DNA of 64,000 nucleotides from Curtobacterium sp. MMLR14_010 (GCF_001865015.1 NZ_MJGV01000057.1:50517-114516), one strand, 5' to 3'. Counted from the stretch's first letter, positions 25,101 to 33,748 are shown. Notes: generated by a model from the sequence alone, not told the origin. Program-made: numbers and translations.

Positions 25101-25198
25101 GGGTCAGCCGAGGCGGTGGTGGCGGAGACGAGTGGTGCGGCGAGGAGTGTCGCGGCGACCGTGGCGCACAGCAGGGTGCGACGGATGTGCTGGGGCAT
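22175..25198 (-). CDS. Secreted, wall-anchored extracellular nuclease (ExeM/NucH type)
   Basis: 1007 residues. A Sec signal peptide (1 to about 32, ending ASA) leads to a lamin-tail domain (about 36-170), a Pro/Thr-rich linker, an OB-like nucleic-acid-binding domain (about 235-330) and an endonuclease/exonuclease/phosphatase domain (about 500-850) with GDFNAY and ASDHDPI active-site motifs. A second Pro/Gly/Thr linker and an Ig-like domain follow. The C terminus has LAFTG at 971-975, a hydrophobic helix and RRRR, a sortase signal of the LAxTG type used in high-GC actinobacteria. It probably degrades extracellular DNA for nutrient use or biofilm control. Single gene ending at the palindrome region before rplM. 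Confidence 0.9.
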   Translation of the reverse strand: MPQHIRRTLLCATVAATLLAAPLVSATTASADPAGTGLVIREAYLKGGSAGAPFNHKFVEIGNPTAAPVSVTGWSLQYRSATSTGAFSTSALEGTVPAGGTFLVSMAGNGSAPVGADLPTPDDEASLNPSGTTGTLVLADRTTALTLPAGAVATGTPGVVDLLGYGASNTFEGAVRSVDGGNPVPNALVRAGTTDTDVNATDFSNTTTPTPTNAAGQTAGGGTTPTDPTPPADPGPAEAVTIAQLQGTTDTSPYAGRNVVTSGVVTAVYATGGFSGYTIQTPGTGGAVDLTTHTASDAVFVYSSATASSVTAGQHVEVTGAVSEFNGLTELTVSSAAGLRTLSDTVPAPQAAAVAFPRTDAQRESLESMLVAPQGAYTVADNYTTNQYGEVVLASGTERLVQPTEVARPGTPAAAAVAADNAARKVTLDDGASTNFLTKANQGIPVSWLTQGPVTVGAAATFDEPVVLDYRNNAWKFQPTAPVTGATPAADLPVAFSDVRTAKPQDVGGDLTLAGFNVLNYFPTTGDELTGCTYYTDRDGDPVTVNSGCDARGAAEQEDLERQQVKIVKAINGLGADVVSLEEIENSARFGQPRDTAVATLVGALNAATGADTWAYVPSPAVVPASEDVIRLALIYKKGRVAPTGASTILQDPAFTNARQPVADAFRPVGGSADDEFLVIANHFKSKGSGTGANADQGDGQGASNADRVAQANALVTFSTAMQTQYGTDKVFMLGDFNAYSKEDPMVVLGDAGYTDLGPTRDADEWSYVFSGLSGSLDHVLASPAALEDVTGVDIWNINSVESVGLEYSRYNYNATNLYTDDVYRASDHDPILVGIDLPGIGGTTPPGDGTTPPGDGGTPIPTPTPVPTPAPQPGDSTAAIAVDGPLRVGASFHLTGTGFAAGERTTVALHSEPVALGTLTADASGRLSGTFTVPSSVTAGTHTLVVTGPTTGTVTLVVTVDPAAGTAPALAFTGAELTGGIVAALLLLAAGAGLLVVRRRRLARAA

Positions 25199-25293
25199 GC
25201 GGACCTTCGGTGCGGGGTCGTGGACCCTCGCACGCTACCGATCTGCGGAGGCGTTCAGGTTTCGGCGAGGTGAACCCTTCGGTCTACTGCGCC

Positions 25294-25551
25294 TCACGAC
25301 CCGGTGAGTGCCCGCAGCCCCATGACCCCGAGCGTCATCGCGTACCAACCGAGGAGGTTGCCCCGCTTGCGCGCGCCGACCAGGGACAGCCCTCCGGTGA
25401 CGACAGCGACGCCGCCTGCAATCAGGGCCACAGGCGGCCGCGTCGGTGTTGCGACACCCACCGTGAGGAGAGCGAGCGTCGCCACCACCACGAGCACCGC
25501 GACGATCACCGTCCGCATCGCATCGGACTCAGTCGGGACGTCGTCAGTCAT
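25294..25551 (-). CDS. Small two-helix membrane protein of unknown function
   Basis: 85 residues. After an acidic 12-residue start come two hydrophobic helices (about 13-34 and 39-58), a positively charged loop with GARKRGN, and a weaker third hydrophobic stretch (GWYAMTLGVMGL). I do not recognise a family. It lies between the nuclease gene and the MBL-fold hydrolase gene in the same direction, 37 bases from the latter, and could be co-transcribed with truA and the hydrolase. Confidence 0.65.
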   Translation of the reverse strand: MTDDVPTESDAMRTVIVAVLVVVATLALLTVGVATPTRPPVALIAGGVAVVTGGLSLVGARKRGNLLGWYAMTLGVMGLRALTGS

Positions 25552-25588
25552 CCGACCAGCATATTGCCGTTCAGTACAGAACTGCGCC

Positions 25589-26335
25589 TCACGACCCGAC
25601 CGCCACCCACTCCCGCCCCACCCGGTGCACCGCCGGCCCGTGCCCCGGCAGCACGATCTCGGGGATCGGCAGCGCCCGCGCCGACTCGAGCGCCGTCGCC
25701 TGGTCCGCCGTGAAGAAGGGCGTGATCATCCGCGGCCGCGGGGTCCACGACGCCGGCTGTGTGTCGTGGTGGGAGACGACCGCGTCCCCGGTGACGATCG
25801 CGTCGGCGGCGGGCAGCAGGTACGCGGTGGACCCGGCCGTGTGCCCCTCGGCGGGGAACGGCGTGATCGCCCGGCCCTCGAAGTCCGCCCCGGTGAAGGC
25901 CCTGGCGCTGGGCACGGTCGTCGGCCGCAGGGCCTCGGAGCGGATCGCCCGGCCGAGCCAGCGGAGCACCCGCGCGGAAGCCAGCCGTCCGCCGATCTCC
26001 GCCGGGGTCACCTGCTGCCGGTCGGGCCCGCGGACGTTGTCGAGCTCGGCGGCGTGCGCGAGCACCTCGACGTGCGGGTGGCGCTCGAGGATCCCGGGGA
26101 TGCCACCGACGTGGTCGACGTGCCCGTGCGTGACGTAGATGCGGCGCAGGTCGCCGAGGTCGTGTCCGGCGTAGCGCACGGTGTCGAGCACGAGGTCGCT
26201 GTCGGCCGGGTAGCCGGCGTCGATCAGGGCGACGCCGTCCTCCTCCGCCAGCACGACCCAGTTCGAGACGGGCCCCTCGACGAAGACGACACCGGGGGCG
26301 ACGGAGACGACGGACCGGGGTTCGCGGGAGCTCAT
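25589..26335 (-). CDS. MBL-fold metallo-hydrolase
   Basis: 248 residues, the size of a compact metallo-beta-lactamase-fold enzyme. The zinc motif HGHVDH places ligands at His70, His72, Asp74 and His75; HTAGS supplies the next His, a TGDAVV strand the bridging Asp, and PGHGPAV the last His. The loop pattern resembles glyoxalase II-like thioesterases, but the substrate is unknown. The ATG at 26335 overlaps the truA stop (ATGA), so the two are translationally coupled. Confidence 0.88.
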   Translation of the reverse strand: MSSREPRSVVSVAPGVVFVEGPVSNWVVLAEEDGVALIDAGYPADSDLVLDTVRYAGHDLGDLRRIYVTHGHVDHVGGIPGILERHPHVEVLAHAAELDNVRGPDRQQVTPAEIGGRLASARVLRWLGRAIRSEALRPTTVPSARAFTGADFEGRAITPFPAEGHTAGSTAYLLPAADAIVTGDAVVSHHDTQPASWTPRPRMITPFFTADQATALESARALPIPEIVLPGHGPAVHRVGREWVAVGS

Positions 26336-27303
26336 CCCTCGACGGTAGCCGAGGTCCCGTCGACAGAACGCCGGGCACGCGTCTGGTCCGCCCGCGCCGC
26401 GAGCTCCGCGTCCGCCGGGTAGCCCACCTCGGTCAGCGTGAGCCCCTTCGCCGGTGCCACCTTGAACGCGCTGGTCCGCTCCCCCGCCACGCGCAGCTCC
26501 TCGAGCCGCTCCGGCCCGAAGCGGCCCTCACCGACGGCGATGGTCGCCCCCACCATCGCGCGCACCATGGAGTGACAGAAGGCATCGGCCTGGAGGCTCG
26601 CCACCAGCACGCCGTCCGGCTCGCGGTCCCAGCGGAACTCCTGGAGCGTCCTGATGGTCGTCGCCCCCTCGCGCGGCTTGCAGAACGCCGCGAAGTCGTG
26701 CAGCCCCAACAACGTCAGCGCACCGCGCTCCATCGCTGCCGGGTCGAGACGCCCCGGGTACCAGAGCGTGTGCCCACGACGCCGTGGATCACGGGGGGCG
26801 TCGACGTCCGCGACCCGGTACTGGTAGCGCCGCCAGAGCGGGGAGAACCGGGCGTCGAACCCGTCGGGCGCGATCGACGCCCGCGTGACGAGCACGTCGC
26901 CGTCGACCCCGGCGATGCCGTTGACGCGCTTCACGAGCCCGTCGAGCGGATCGCGCCCGCTGCCGTCGCGCCCGCCTCCGCCGCCGTCCCGTCCGCCGCC
27001 GTCAGCCGCGGTCCGCCGTGGCCGTGCCAGCGCCGCCCACTGCGCAGCGTCGAGGTCGAGGTGCGCGACCTGCCCCACGGCGTGCACCCCGGCGTCGGTG
27101 CGCCCCGCGACGGTCAGCAGCGGCGGCGAGCCCCAGCGGGTGAAGACGGTGGCGAGCGCGGTCTCGAGCGCGCCCTGCACGGTCCGGAGCCCCGGCTGCC
27201 TGGCCCACCCGGAGAACGCGGCGCCGTCGTACGCGACGTCGAGCCGGAGCCGCACGCCGCCGTCGACCTGCGCCCGGGCCACGGCCACGTCCGTCTCGCT
27301 CAC
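26332..27303 (-). CDS. truA: tRNA pseudouridine(38-40) synthase TruA
   Basis: 323 residues, somewhat longer than the usual 270 or so. The catalytic Asp70 is in AGRTDAGVHA; YDGAAFSGWARQ at the start and FCHSMVRAMVG near the C terminus are diagnostic. An insertion at about 99-118 is almost pure Gly/Arg/Asp and accounts for part of the extra length. The enzyme isomerises uridines 38-40 in the anticodon arm. truA often follows rplQ in actinobacteria; here it is about 8 kb from rplQ and coupled to a hydrolase gene. Confidence 0.95.
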   Translation of the reverse strand: MSETDVAVARAQVDGGVRLRLDVAYDGAAFSGWARQPGLRTVQGALETALATVFTRWGSPPLLTVAGRTDAGVHAVGQVAHLDLDAAQWAALARPRRTAADGGGRDGGGGGRDGSGRDPLDGLVKRVNGIAGVDGDVLVTRASIAPDGFDARFSPLWRRYQYRVADVDAPRDPRRRGHTLWYPGRLDPAAMERGALTLLGLHDFAAFCKPREGATTIRTLQEFRWDREPDGVLVASLQADAFCHSMVRAMVGATIAVGEGRFGPERLEELRVAGERTSAFKVAPAKGLTLTEVGYPADAELAARADQTRARRSVDGTSATVEG

Positions 27304-27416
27304 ACCACCACGGTACCGATGTCAGCGCCGCGTCAGTGCCGCGTGAGCGCCGGCCGACACCATCGTCCTCGACGTCGACGCGACCGCCGACGCCCCATCG
27401 GAGAAAGGAACCGACG

Positions 27417-28442
27417 ATGACCACGACACCCCTCGCGGTCGAGGCCGTCGGCCTCGTGAAGACCTTCGGGCAGAACCGCGCCGTGGACGGTGTGGACCTC
27501 CGCGTCGAGGCCGGCACCGTGTACGGCGTGCTCGGCCCGAACGGCGCCGGCAAGACCACCACGATCAGCATGCTCGCGACCCTGCTCAAGGCGGACGCCG
27601 GCGAGGCCAGGGTCTTCGGCCACGACGTCCGCCGCGAGGCACAGGAGGTCCGCCGGCTCATCGGCGTGACCGGTCAGTACGCCAGCGTCGACGAGACGCT
27701 CAGCGCGACCGAGAACCTGGTGGTCTTCTCCCGCCTGCTCGGGCTGGGCCGAGCGGAGTCGAAGCGGAAGTCCGCGGAGCTCCTCGAGCGCTTCGGCCTG
27801 ACCGAGGCCGCCACCCGTCCGCTCAAGAACTTCTCCGGTGGGATGCGCCGACGCCTCGACCTGGCGGCGAGCCTCATCGCGCAGCCGCCGCTGATCTTCC
27901 TCGACGAGCCGACCACCGGCCTCGACCCGCGCACCCGGGCGCAGATGTGGGACACGATCCGCGAGCTCGTCGCGACGGGCTCCACCGTGCTGCTCACCAC
28001 GCAGTACCTCGACGAGGCGGACCAGCTCGCCGACCGCATCGCCGTGATCGACCACGGCCGGGTCGTCGCGGAGGGCACCGGCGACGAGCTCAAGGCGTCG
28101 ATCGGCACCGCGTCGCTGCAGCTGCGGCTCGCCGACGCCTCCGCCGAGACCGTCGCGACGGCGGCCGACCTCGTCGCCCGGGTGCTCGGCACCCCCGCGG
28201 TCGTCAGCCCCGAGGGGTCGCGCCTGACCGCGCCGATGTCGGACCCCGACCGCGTGACCGACCTGCTCGTGTCGTTCCGCGACGCGGGCATCTCCCTCGC
28301 CGAGATGAGCGTGCAGAAGCCGACGCTCGACGAGGTCTTCTTGACCATCACCGGCAACCCGGTCGCCGAAGCCGACGCCGACGCCGACCGCGACGACACC
28401 GCCGACCAGCACCAGCACGCGCTCGAAGGGAGCAACGCATGA
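27417..28442 (+). CDS. ABC transporter ATP-binding protein, DrrA family
   Basis: 341 residues from the ATG at 27417, preceded by AGAAAGGAA; an earlier in-frame ATG at 27336 lacks homology. Walker A GPNGAGKT is at 40-47, the signature FSGGMRRRL and Walker B LIFLDEPTTGLD follow, and the family-typical C-terminal extension ends in an Asp/Ala-rich tail. DrrA proteins energise ABC-2 exporters of drugs or lipophilic compounds. Its stop overlaps the permease start (ATGA). The substrate is unknown. Confidence 0.93.
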   Translation: MTTTPLAVEAVGLVKTFGQNRAVDGVDLRVEAGTVYGVLGPNGAGKTTTISMLATLLKADAGEARVFGHDVRREAQEVRRLIGVTGQYASVDETLSATENLVVFSRLLGLGRAESKRKSAELLERFGLTEAATRPLKNFSGGMRRRLDLAASLIAQPPLIFLDEPTTGLDPRTRAQMWDTIRELVATGSTVLLTTQYLDEADQLADRIAVIDHGRVVAEGTGDELKASIGTASLQLRLADASAETVATAADLVARVLGTPAVVSPEGSRLTAPMSDPDRVTDLLVSFRDAGISLAEMSVQKPTLDEVFLTITGNPVAEADADADRDDTADQHQHALEGSNA

Positions 28443-29284
28443 CCACGCTCACCACACCCGACCTGGTGTCCACCGGCACGACCGGAGCCAGGAGCACCCC
28501 ACGACCCGGCGTCGGCGGCACCGGGCTCGGTGCGACGGTCCGGCAGTCGTTCACGATGGCGTACCGCGGCCTCATCAAGGTCCGTCGCACACCCGAGCAG
28601 CTGTTCGACGTGACGCTGATGCCGATCGTCTTCACCGTGATGTTCACGTACATCTTCGGCGGTGCGATCTCCGGCAACGTGGCGGCCTACCTGCCGATCA
28701 TCATCCCGGGCATCCTCGTCCAGACGAACATCACGTCCTCCATCGTCACCGGCGTCCAGCTCCGCGAGGACATGGACAAGGGCGTCTTCGACCGCTTCAG
28801 GTCCCTGCCGATCGCCCGCATCGCCCCGCTCGCCGGCGCCCTGCTCGCCGACACCGTGCGGTACGCCATCGCGACGACGATCACCTTCGTCACGGGCTTC
28901 GCGATGGGGCTCCGTCCCGAGGGTGGCTTCGGCGCCGTCGTCCTGGCCGGCCTGCTCGTCATCGTGGTCGCCTGGGCGATCAGCTGGGTCTTCGCGTACT
29001 TCGGCGTCGTGGCGCGCACCGCGTCGAGCGTCTCGGGCATCTCGAACCTCGTGCTGTTCCCGCTGACGTTCCTCTCGAACGCGTTCGTCCCGGCGGACAC
29101 CCTGCCGGACTGGCTGCGCTGGTTCTCCGAGGTGAACCCGGTCTCACACCTCATCACCGCGGTCCGCGAACTCGTGAACCACGGCCAGGTGGGCGCCGAC
29201 CTCTGGCTCTCGCTGCTCGGAGCCGCGGTCATCGTCGCGGTGTTCGCCCCGCTCACGGTGCGCGCCTACATGCGGAAGGCCTGA
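28439..29284 (+). CDS. ABC-2 transporter permease, DrrB family
   Basis: 281 residues from the ATG at 28439, which overlaps the ATPase stop and follows GAAGGGAG. A Thr/Gly-rich 30-residue N terminus precedes six hydrophobic helices. The loop with REDMDKGVFDRFRSLP is the coupling-helix region seen in DrrB/ABC-2 permeases, and PADTLPDWLRWFSEVNPVSH is the typical late extracellular segment. With the preceding ATPase it forms a complete half-transporter pair for export. The gene ends 11 bases before the convergent AfsR-like regulator gene. Confidence 0.92.
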   Translation: MTTLTTPDLVSTGTTGARSTPRPGVGGTGLGATVRQSFTMAYRGLIKVRRTPEQLFDVTLMPIVFTVMFTYIFGGAISGNVAAYLPIIIPGILVQTNITSSIVTGVQLREDMDKGVFDRFRSLPIARIAPLAGALLADTVRYAIATTITFVTGFAMGLRPEGGFGAVVLAGLLVIVVAWAISWVFAYFGVVARTASSVSGISNLVLFPLTFLSNAFVPADTLPDWLRWFSEVNPVSHLITAVRELVNHGQVGADLWLSLLGAAVIVAVFAPLTVRAYMRKA

Positions 29285-29295
29285 CTCCGCGCGGT

Positions 29296-32200
29296 TCACG
29301 CGACGGTGCGCAGCTCCTCGAGCAGTGCCCGCAACGCCGTCACGGCCTCGGCCCGGTCCCATCCGGCCGAGGCCGTCTCAGCGTCCACCACCGCGTCGGC
29401 ACCGACCACGTCCACCAGCAGCGGGCGCAGGCGCCGGTGTGCGAGCACGGCGAAGTCCTGCCGCGAGCCGAACCGCCTGGCCAGGCCCCAGCACCTCGCC
29501 GCTTCGACGGACATCCCCCGGCGCAGCGCGACGACCGCGATCCCGACGAGCGCGGTGCCGATGACGGGCAGGTCGAGCCACCACGGGTGCAGGCGCAGCA
29601 TCACCAGGGCCCCGACCCGCAGGTGGCGCGCGACGGCCTGCTGGTCGGCCTGGAGGCTCGGTGCGGCCCCGCCGGACCGGCTCGCCGCCGCCTCGTCCTC
29701 CGCCACGATGCGCGCGGCCCCGGCCATCAGCCACCAGTTCTGCGTGCGCTTGCGTCGGGGCACGACGAAGTCCCACCCACGGCGCCAGTGCTCGACGGCA
29801 CCGTCGAGGTCACCGTCCGCGCGGCTGCACTCGGCGTCGATGGCGATCGCGATCACCCCGACCTGCACGGCGTCGTCCTCGAAGCCCCCGCGGTTGGCCA
29901 CCGGCTGGTCGCCGAGGTCGGCGGCGATCGACCTGGCGAGGTCGACGTCCCCGGTGGCCGCGGCACACAGCCCGATGGTCCACCCGATCTCGTACAGGTC
30001 GTCCTCGGCGCCGAACACCTCGAGCCGTTCCCGCGCGACGGCCGCCGCGGCGAGCGCCTCGGCGTGCTGCCCGTTCTGCGCGAGGAGCTGTGCCAGCGTG
30101 ACGGCGCTGGAGCCCAGCGCCCAGGCGTCGTCGACCCGCTCGGCGAGCTCCGCGGCGCGGCGCGCGTACCGGAGTGCGTCGTCGAACGCCCCGTCGTTCT
30201 CGGCCAGCGGCGCGCTGAGCAGGAACGCGAGACAGGCCACGCCCTCGTCGTCGCCGTCCCGGTAGCGCGCGAGCAGGGCCGTGCCGTCCTCGGGACGCCC
30301 GAGGGTGAGCAGCAGGGCAGCCTGTGCGTCGAGGGTCGCCGCGCCGGTGGGCCCGAGTCGGACCACCCGGCGGAGCGCGGAGATCGCCCACGCGGCTGTC
30401 CGTCGGTCGGTGAAGACGGACGACGCCCCCGTCAGGACCAGCCCGAGCACCACGGCGGCGCGGTCCTCCGGCAGCGGCGGGGTCCGACGGAGCAGCGGCA
30501 GCAGGTCCGGCGCGATGGTGACCACCTCGCCGTGGGCACCACGGAGCGTCCAGTACCCGCCGAGCGCCGCGAAGACCTGGGCGACCGTGCGGTGGTCCCC
30601 GTCCCGGAGCCCCCACCGGAGCAGCGTGACGAGGTTGTCGGCCTCGTGCCCGACCTCGCGGAACCACCGGCGCTGGCGCTCGCCCGTCACCGTGAACATG
30701 TTCCGGGCCGCCGAGAAGTCCCGTCCCCAGCGGAGCATCGCGGCCCGGACCGCGTCCGTGGTGCCACGCTCCGCGAGCCGTGCGGCGCCGAACTCCCGCA
30801 CCGTCTCGAGCAGGCGGTACCGCACCGGCTCGCCCTCGTGTTCGACGAGCTGCACGAGGGACTGCTCGACGAGCTCCGCCAGGTCGTCGAGGGCGTCGTC
30901 GTGGCGGACCGGGTCGGCGACGGCCTCGACCGCGTCGACCGCGAGCCCGTCCGGGAAGAGCGCGAGCCGGGTGAGCAGGTCGCGGGCGCCGTCGTCGAGC
31001 AGGCGCCAGCTCCACTCGATCACGGCGAGCAGCGTCCGGTGCCGCTCGGGCGCGCTACGGTCGCCCCCGCGGAGCAGGGCGAACCGGTCGTCGAGCCGCC
31101 GTTCGATCTCCTCGGCGCTCATGCCCCGGATCCGGGCGGCCGCGAGCTCGATGGCGAGCGGCGACCCGTCGAGCCGCGTGCAGATGCTCCTGACGGTGTC
31201 CACGGGGAGCACCGCGCCGGGGCGAGCGGCCCGTGCCCGTTCGGTGAACAGCCGGACCGCGGACCCGTCGGCCTCGACGGGCAGCGGTGCGAGCGCCGCG
31301 ACGACCTCGCCGGCGATGGCCAGCGGCGCCCTGGACGTCGTCAGCACGCGCAGCGACGGCAGGACGGCTAGCAGGTCGGCGGTGAACGACGCGGCGGCCT
31401 CGACCAGGTGCTCGCAGTTGTCGAGCACGAGCACGGTGGGTTCCTCGGCGAGTGCCCGGACGACCCGACCCCAGAGGTCGGAGACGACCGCCTCCCGGAG
31501 CGACCGCGCCCCGCGGACCTCCGCGATCCCGAGCAGTGCCCCGAGCGCGGGGACGATGTCCTCGCCGGCGGTGAGCGGCGCGAGCTCGAGCACCACGACG
31601 CCGCGGTCCTGGGCCACCGTGGCGGCGACCGCCTGCGCCAGCCGGGTCTTGCCGAGCCCGCCCGCACCGAGGATCGTCACCAGCCGTCCCTGGGACAGCA
31701 GGTCCGTGACGGCGGCGAGGTCGGCCTCCCGTCCGACCAGCGTGTTCGGCGCGGCCCGCTGCCCGACGCGGCGGACGGCACCGGGACCGGACGGCGCGCG
31801 GCGGAGCAGCTCGGCGTTCAACCGCACGAGCTCGGCGGACGGGTCTGCGCCGAGGCCGTCGGCCAGACGTTCCCGGTGGGCTGCGAACGCGGCCAGCGCC
31901 TCGGCGGTGCGCCCCGCGGCGTCGAGCGCGCGCATCGAGCCGGCGACGGCGACCTCGTCGAACGGGTCGGCCTCGGCCTGCTCGCGCCAGACGGCCACGG
32001 CACCGTCGGCGTCGCCGGCGTCGAGCAGGGCCGAGCCGAGGGCGCGTCGGAGTGCGCGGCGAGCGACGTCCGCGCGGTGGGCGAGCGCCTGTCCGAGGTC
32101 GCCCTCGACGTCGTCGCCCGGCTCCCCCCGCCAGGTCGCGAGCGCCGTCCGGAGCGCGGCGTCCGCCCGGGTGCCATCGGTGGCCAGCTGCTCGGCGCAG

Positions 32201-32505
32201 GCCAGGTCGACGTCCTCGGGGCGGACCCCGAGCGCGTACCCGGTCGCCGTCGAGAGGACCAGCCCCTCGGTGGTGCTCCGCCGGAGCCGCGAGACGAGGG
32301 TCTGGAGCGCTGCCCGGGCGCCCTTCGGCGGGGCGTCGCCCCACAGCTCGTCGATGAGCGCGTCGGTCGTCATGGCGTGCCCGCGGGCGAGGACCAGGGC
32401 GGTCACGAAGGCCCGCGCGAGCGCTCCGGGCACGGGTGCCGGGACGCCCGCCGGGTCCTCGACGAGGACCGGTCCGAGGACGGCGATGCGGGGGTGCGCT
32501 GCCAC
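29296..32505 (-). CDS. AfsR/SARP-like regulator with BTAD, NB-ARC ATPase and TPR-like C-terminal region
   Basis: 1069 residues from a GTG at 32505. An OmpR-like winged helix (about 5-95) and a bacterial transcriptional activation domain (about 97-240) are followed by a STAND ATPase: P-loop GAGGLGKT at 280-287, then VLVLDNCEHL as Walker B and ALAPLPV-type NB-ARC motifs. The last 450 residues are helical repeats rich in Ala and Leu, like TPRs. Such proteins switch on secondary-metabolite or export genes in response to a ligand and ATP state. The convergent DrrAB-type exporter, 11 bases away, is the most natural neighbour target, but this is inference. Confidence 0.9.
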   Translation of the reverse strand: MAAHPRIAVLGPVLVEDPAGVPAPVPGALARAFVTALVLARGHAMTTDALIDELWGDAPPKGARAALQTLVSRLRRSTTEGLVLSTATGYALGVRPEDVDLACAEQLATDGTRADAALRTALATWRGEPGDDVEGDLGQALAHRADVARRALRRALGSALLDAGDADGAVAVWREQAEADPFDEVAVAGSMRALDAAGRTAEALAAFAAHRERLADGLGADPSAELVRLNAELLRRAPSGPGAVRRVGQRAAPNTLVGREADLAAVTDLLSQGRLVTILGAGGLGKTRLAQAVAATVAQDRGVVVLELAPLTAGEDIVPALGALLGIAEVRGARSLREAVVSDLWGRVVRALAEEPTVLVLDNCEHLVEAAASFTADLLAVLPSLRVLTTSRAPLAIAGEVVAALAPLPVEADGSAVRLFTERARAARPGAVLPVDTVRSICTRLDGSPLAIELAAARIRGMSAEEIERRLDDRFALLRGGDRSAPERHRTLLAVIEWSWRLLDDGARDLLTRLALFPDGLAVDAVEAVADPVRHDDALDDLAELVEQSLVQLVEHEGEPVRYRLLETVREFGAARLAERGTTDAVRAAMLRWGRDFSAARNMFTVTGERQRRWFREVGHEADNLVTLLRWGLRDGDHRTVAQVFAALGGYWTLRGAHGEVVTIAPDLLPLLRRTPPLPEDRAAVVLGLVLTGASSVFTDRRTAAWAISALRRVVRLGPTGAATLDAQAALLLTLGRPEDGTALLARYRDGDDEGVACLAFLLSAPLAENDGAFDDALRYARRAAELAERVDDAWALGSSAVTLAQLLAQNGQHAEALAAAAVARERLEVFGAEDDLYEIGWTIGLCAAATGDVDLARSIAADLGDQPVANRGGFEDDAVQVGVIAIAIDAECSRADGDLDGAVEHWRRGWDFVVPRRKRTQNWWLMAGAARIVAEDEAAASRSGGAAPSLQADQQAVARHLRVGALVMLRLHPWWLDLPVIGTALVGIAVVALRRGMSVEAARCWGLARRFGSRQDFAVLAHRRLRPLLVDVVGADAVVDAETASAGWDRAEAVTALRALLEELRTVA

Positions 32506-32586
32506 GGCCCGAGTCTAGGTCGACGTGATGCGCGATCGTGATGGAACCGGGCATCCGAGGGGCCCGGCGCTGGCTAGCCTGAGCAC

Positions 32587-33741
32587 ATGCACACCTTCAC
32601 GAGGGGGATCGTGAGCGTCGCGCTCCTCTCCGCCGCTGCCGTCACCCTGGCCGGTTGCGCCCCCACCACGAGCGCTGACCCGACCGTCTCCGCGATGCCG
32701 TCCGAGTCCTCGGCCACACCATCGGCGACGGCGTCGGCCGCCCCGGTCGACTTCGGCGCTGCCCCGAGCCGCGACGGTGTCCCCGCGTGCGACGCCCTGC
32801 TGCCCGCTGACCTGGTCGAGGCCCTCGTCCCCGGGACGAAGCCCGTCGACACCCTCGCCGACACCCCGGACATCGCCGGGGCGTGGGCGTTCACGGCGAC
32901 GGCCGGTGGCACCGACTGCGAGCGCGCGAACGGTGTCTCGGCCATCGACGAGGTCCTGCCGACCATGAAGGACGACCCCGCGTACCAGGGTGTGCGGCTC
33001 ACGGTGCTCCCGGACGCCGACGCCGACTACGCCGACGCCCAGACGAGCGCCACCAGCCCGGAGGTCGCCGCGACGACCGTGCGGTGCGACGCGAGCGACT
33101 CGGCCCGCGTGTACTGCGGGGGTGCCGTCCGCGCCGGCTCGGCCTGGGTCGACATCCGCTCGGTCCGGGTGCAGGACAGCGCCGACGCCACCCCCGAGGC
33201 CGCGGAACCCGCCTTCACGGCCCTGCTCGCCGCGACGGCTGCAGCCGTGGAGGGCAGCGCACTCGGGTCGGCCACGACCGAGCACGGCTCCCCCGACGGC
33301 TCGTACACGACCTGCGACGCCGCCAACGTGAACGCGGTCGCGTCGAAGGAGCTCGCGGACCCGCACACCCGTGGCGGCGACGCCTCGGCGGGCATCCAGC
33401 AGTACGCGATGAACCGACTCGGTGGTTCGAACTGCGTGTTCGAGGCCCAGGGCGCCGGCGAGCAGCCGTACGCGATCACCGGCGCGGTGTACTCCGTGGT
33501 GCCCGGTGGCGGATGGGTCGTCGAACGCCGACTCGACGCGGGCACGATCGACCGCGCGGACCGTGTCGACCTCGACGGTCTGCCCTCGGGTGCGGCCGCG
33601 TGGCGCAGCTGCACCGACCTCGCGTGCTCGATCGACGTCGTGGACGAGGGCGACTGGACCCACTTCGTGCTCTACGAGCGGGTGGCCGACGAGCCCTCCG
33701 CCGGGGTCGTCCGCTGGGCCGAGGCCTCCCTGGCTGGCTGA
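32587..33741 (+). CDS. Lipoprotein of unknown function with a duplicated domain
   Basis: 384 residues. The signal ends in the lipobox LAGC (Cys24), then comes a Ser/Thr/Pro-rich linker to about 55. The rest appears to be two copies of one module: each has an early CD-A pattern (ACDALLPADLVEAL; TCDAANVNAVASKEL) and a later Cys (TDCERAN; SNCVFEAQG), which suggests one disulfide per module. It should face outward from the membrane. I do not recognise the family. It is divergent from the AfsR-like regulator gene with 81 bases between, and convergent with the FUSC gene, whose end is 7 bases away. Confidence 0.75.
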   Translation: MHTFTRGIVSVALLSAAAVTLAGCAPTTSADPTVSAMPSESSATPSATASAAPVDFGAAPSRDGVPACDALLPADLVEALVPGTKPVDTLADTPDIAGAWAFTATAGGTDCERANGVSAIDEVLPTMKDDPAYQGVRLTVLPDADADYADAQTSATSPEVAATTVRCDASDSARVYCGGAVRAGSAWVDIRSVRVQDSADATPEAAEPAFTALLAATAAAVEGSALGSATTEHGSPDGSYTTCDAANVNAVASKELADPHTRGGDASAGIQQYAMNRLGGSNCVFEAQGAGEQPYAITGAVYSVVPGGGWVVERRLDAGTIDRADRVDLDGLPSGAAAWRSCTDLACSIDVVDEGDWTHFVLYERVADEPSAGVVRWAEASLAG

Positions 33742-33748
33742 CCCACCG

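Noticed and set aside
22133-25273. Plus-strand open frame of about 1046 codons opposite the nuclease gene
   Set aside because: It is the antisense of a well-supported secreted nuclease, with Arg/Gly/Val-rich composition typical of GC-rich shadow frames and no domain.
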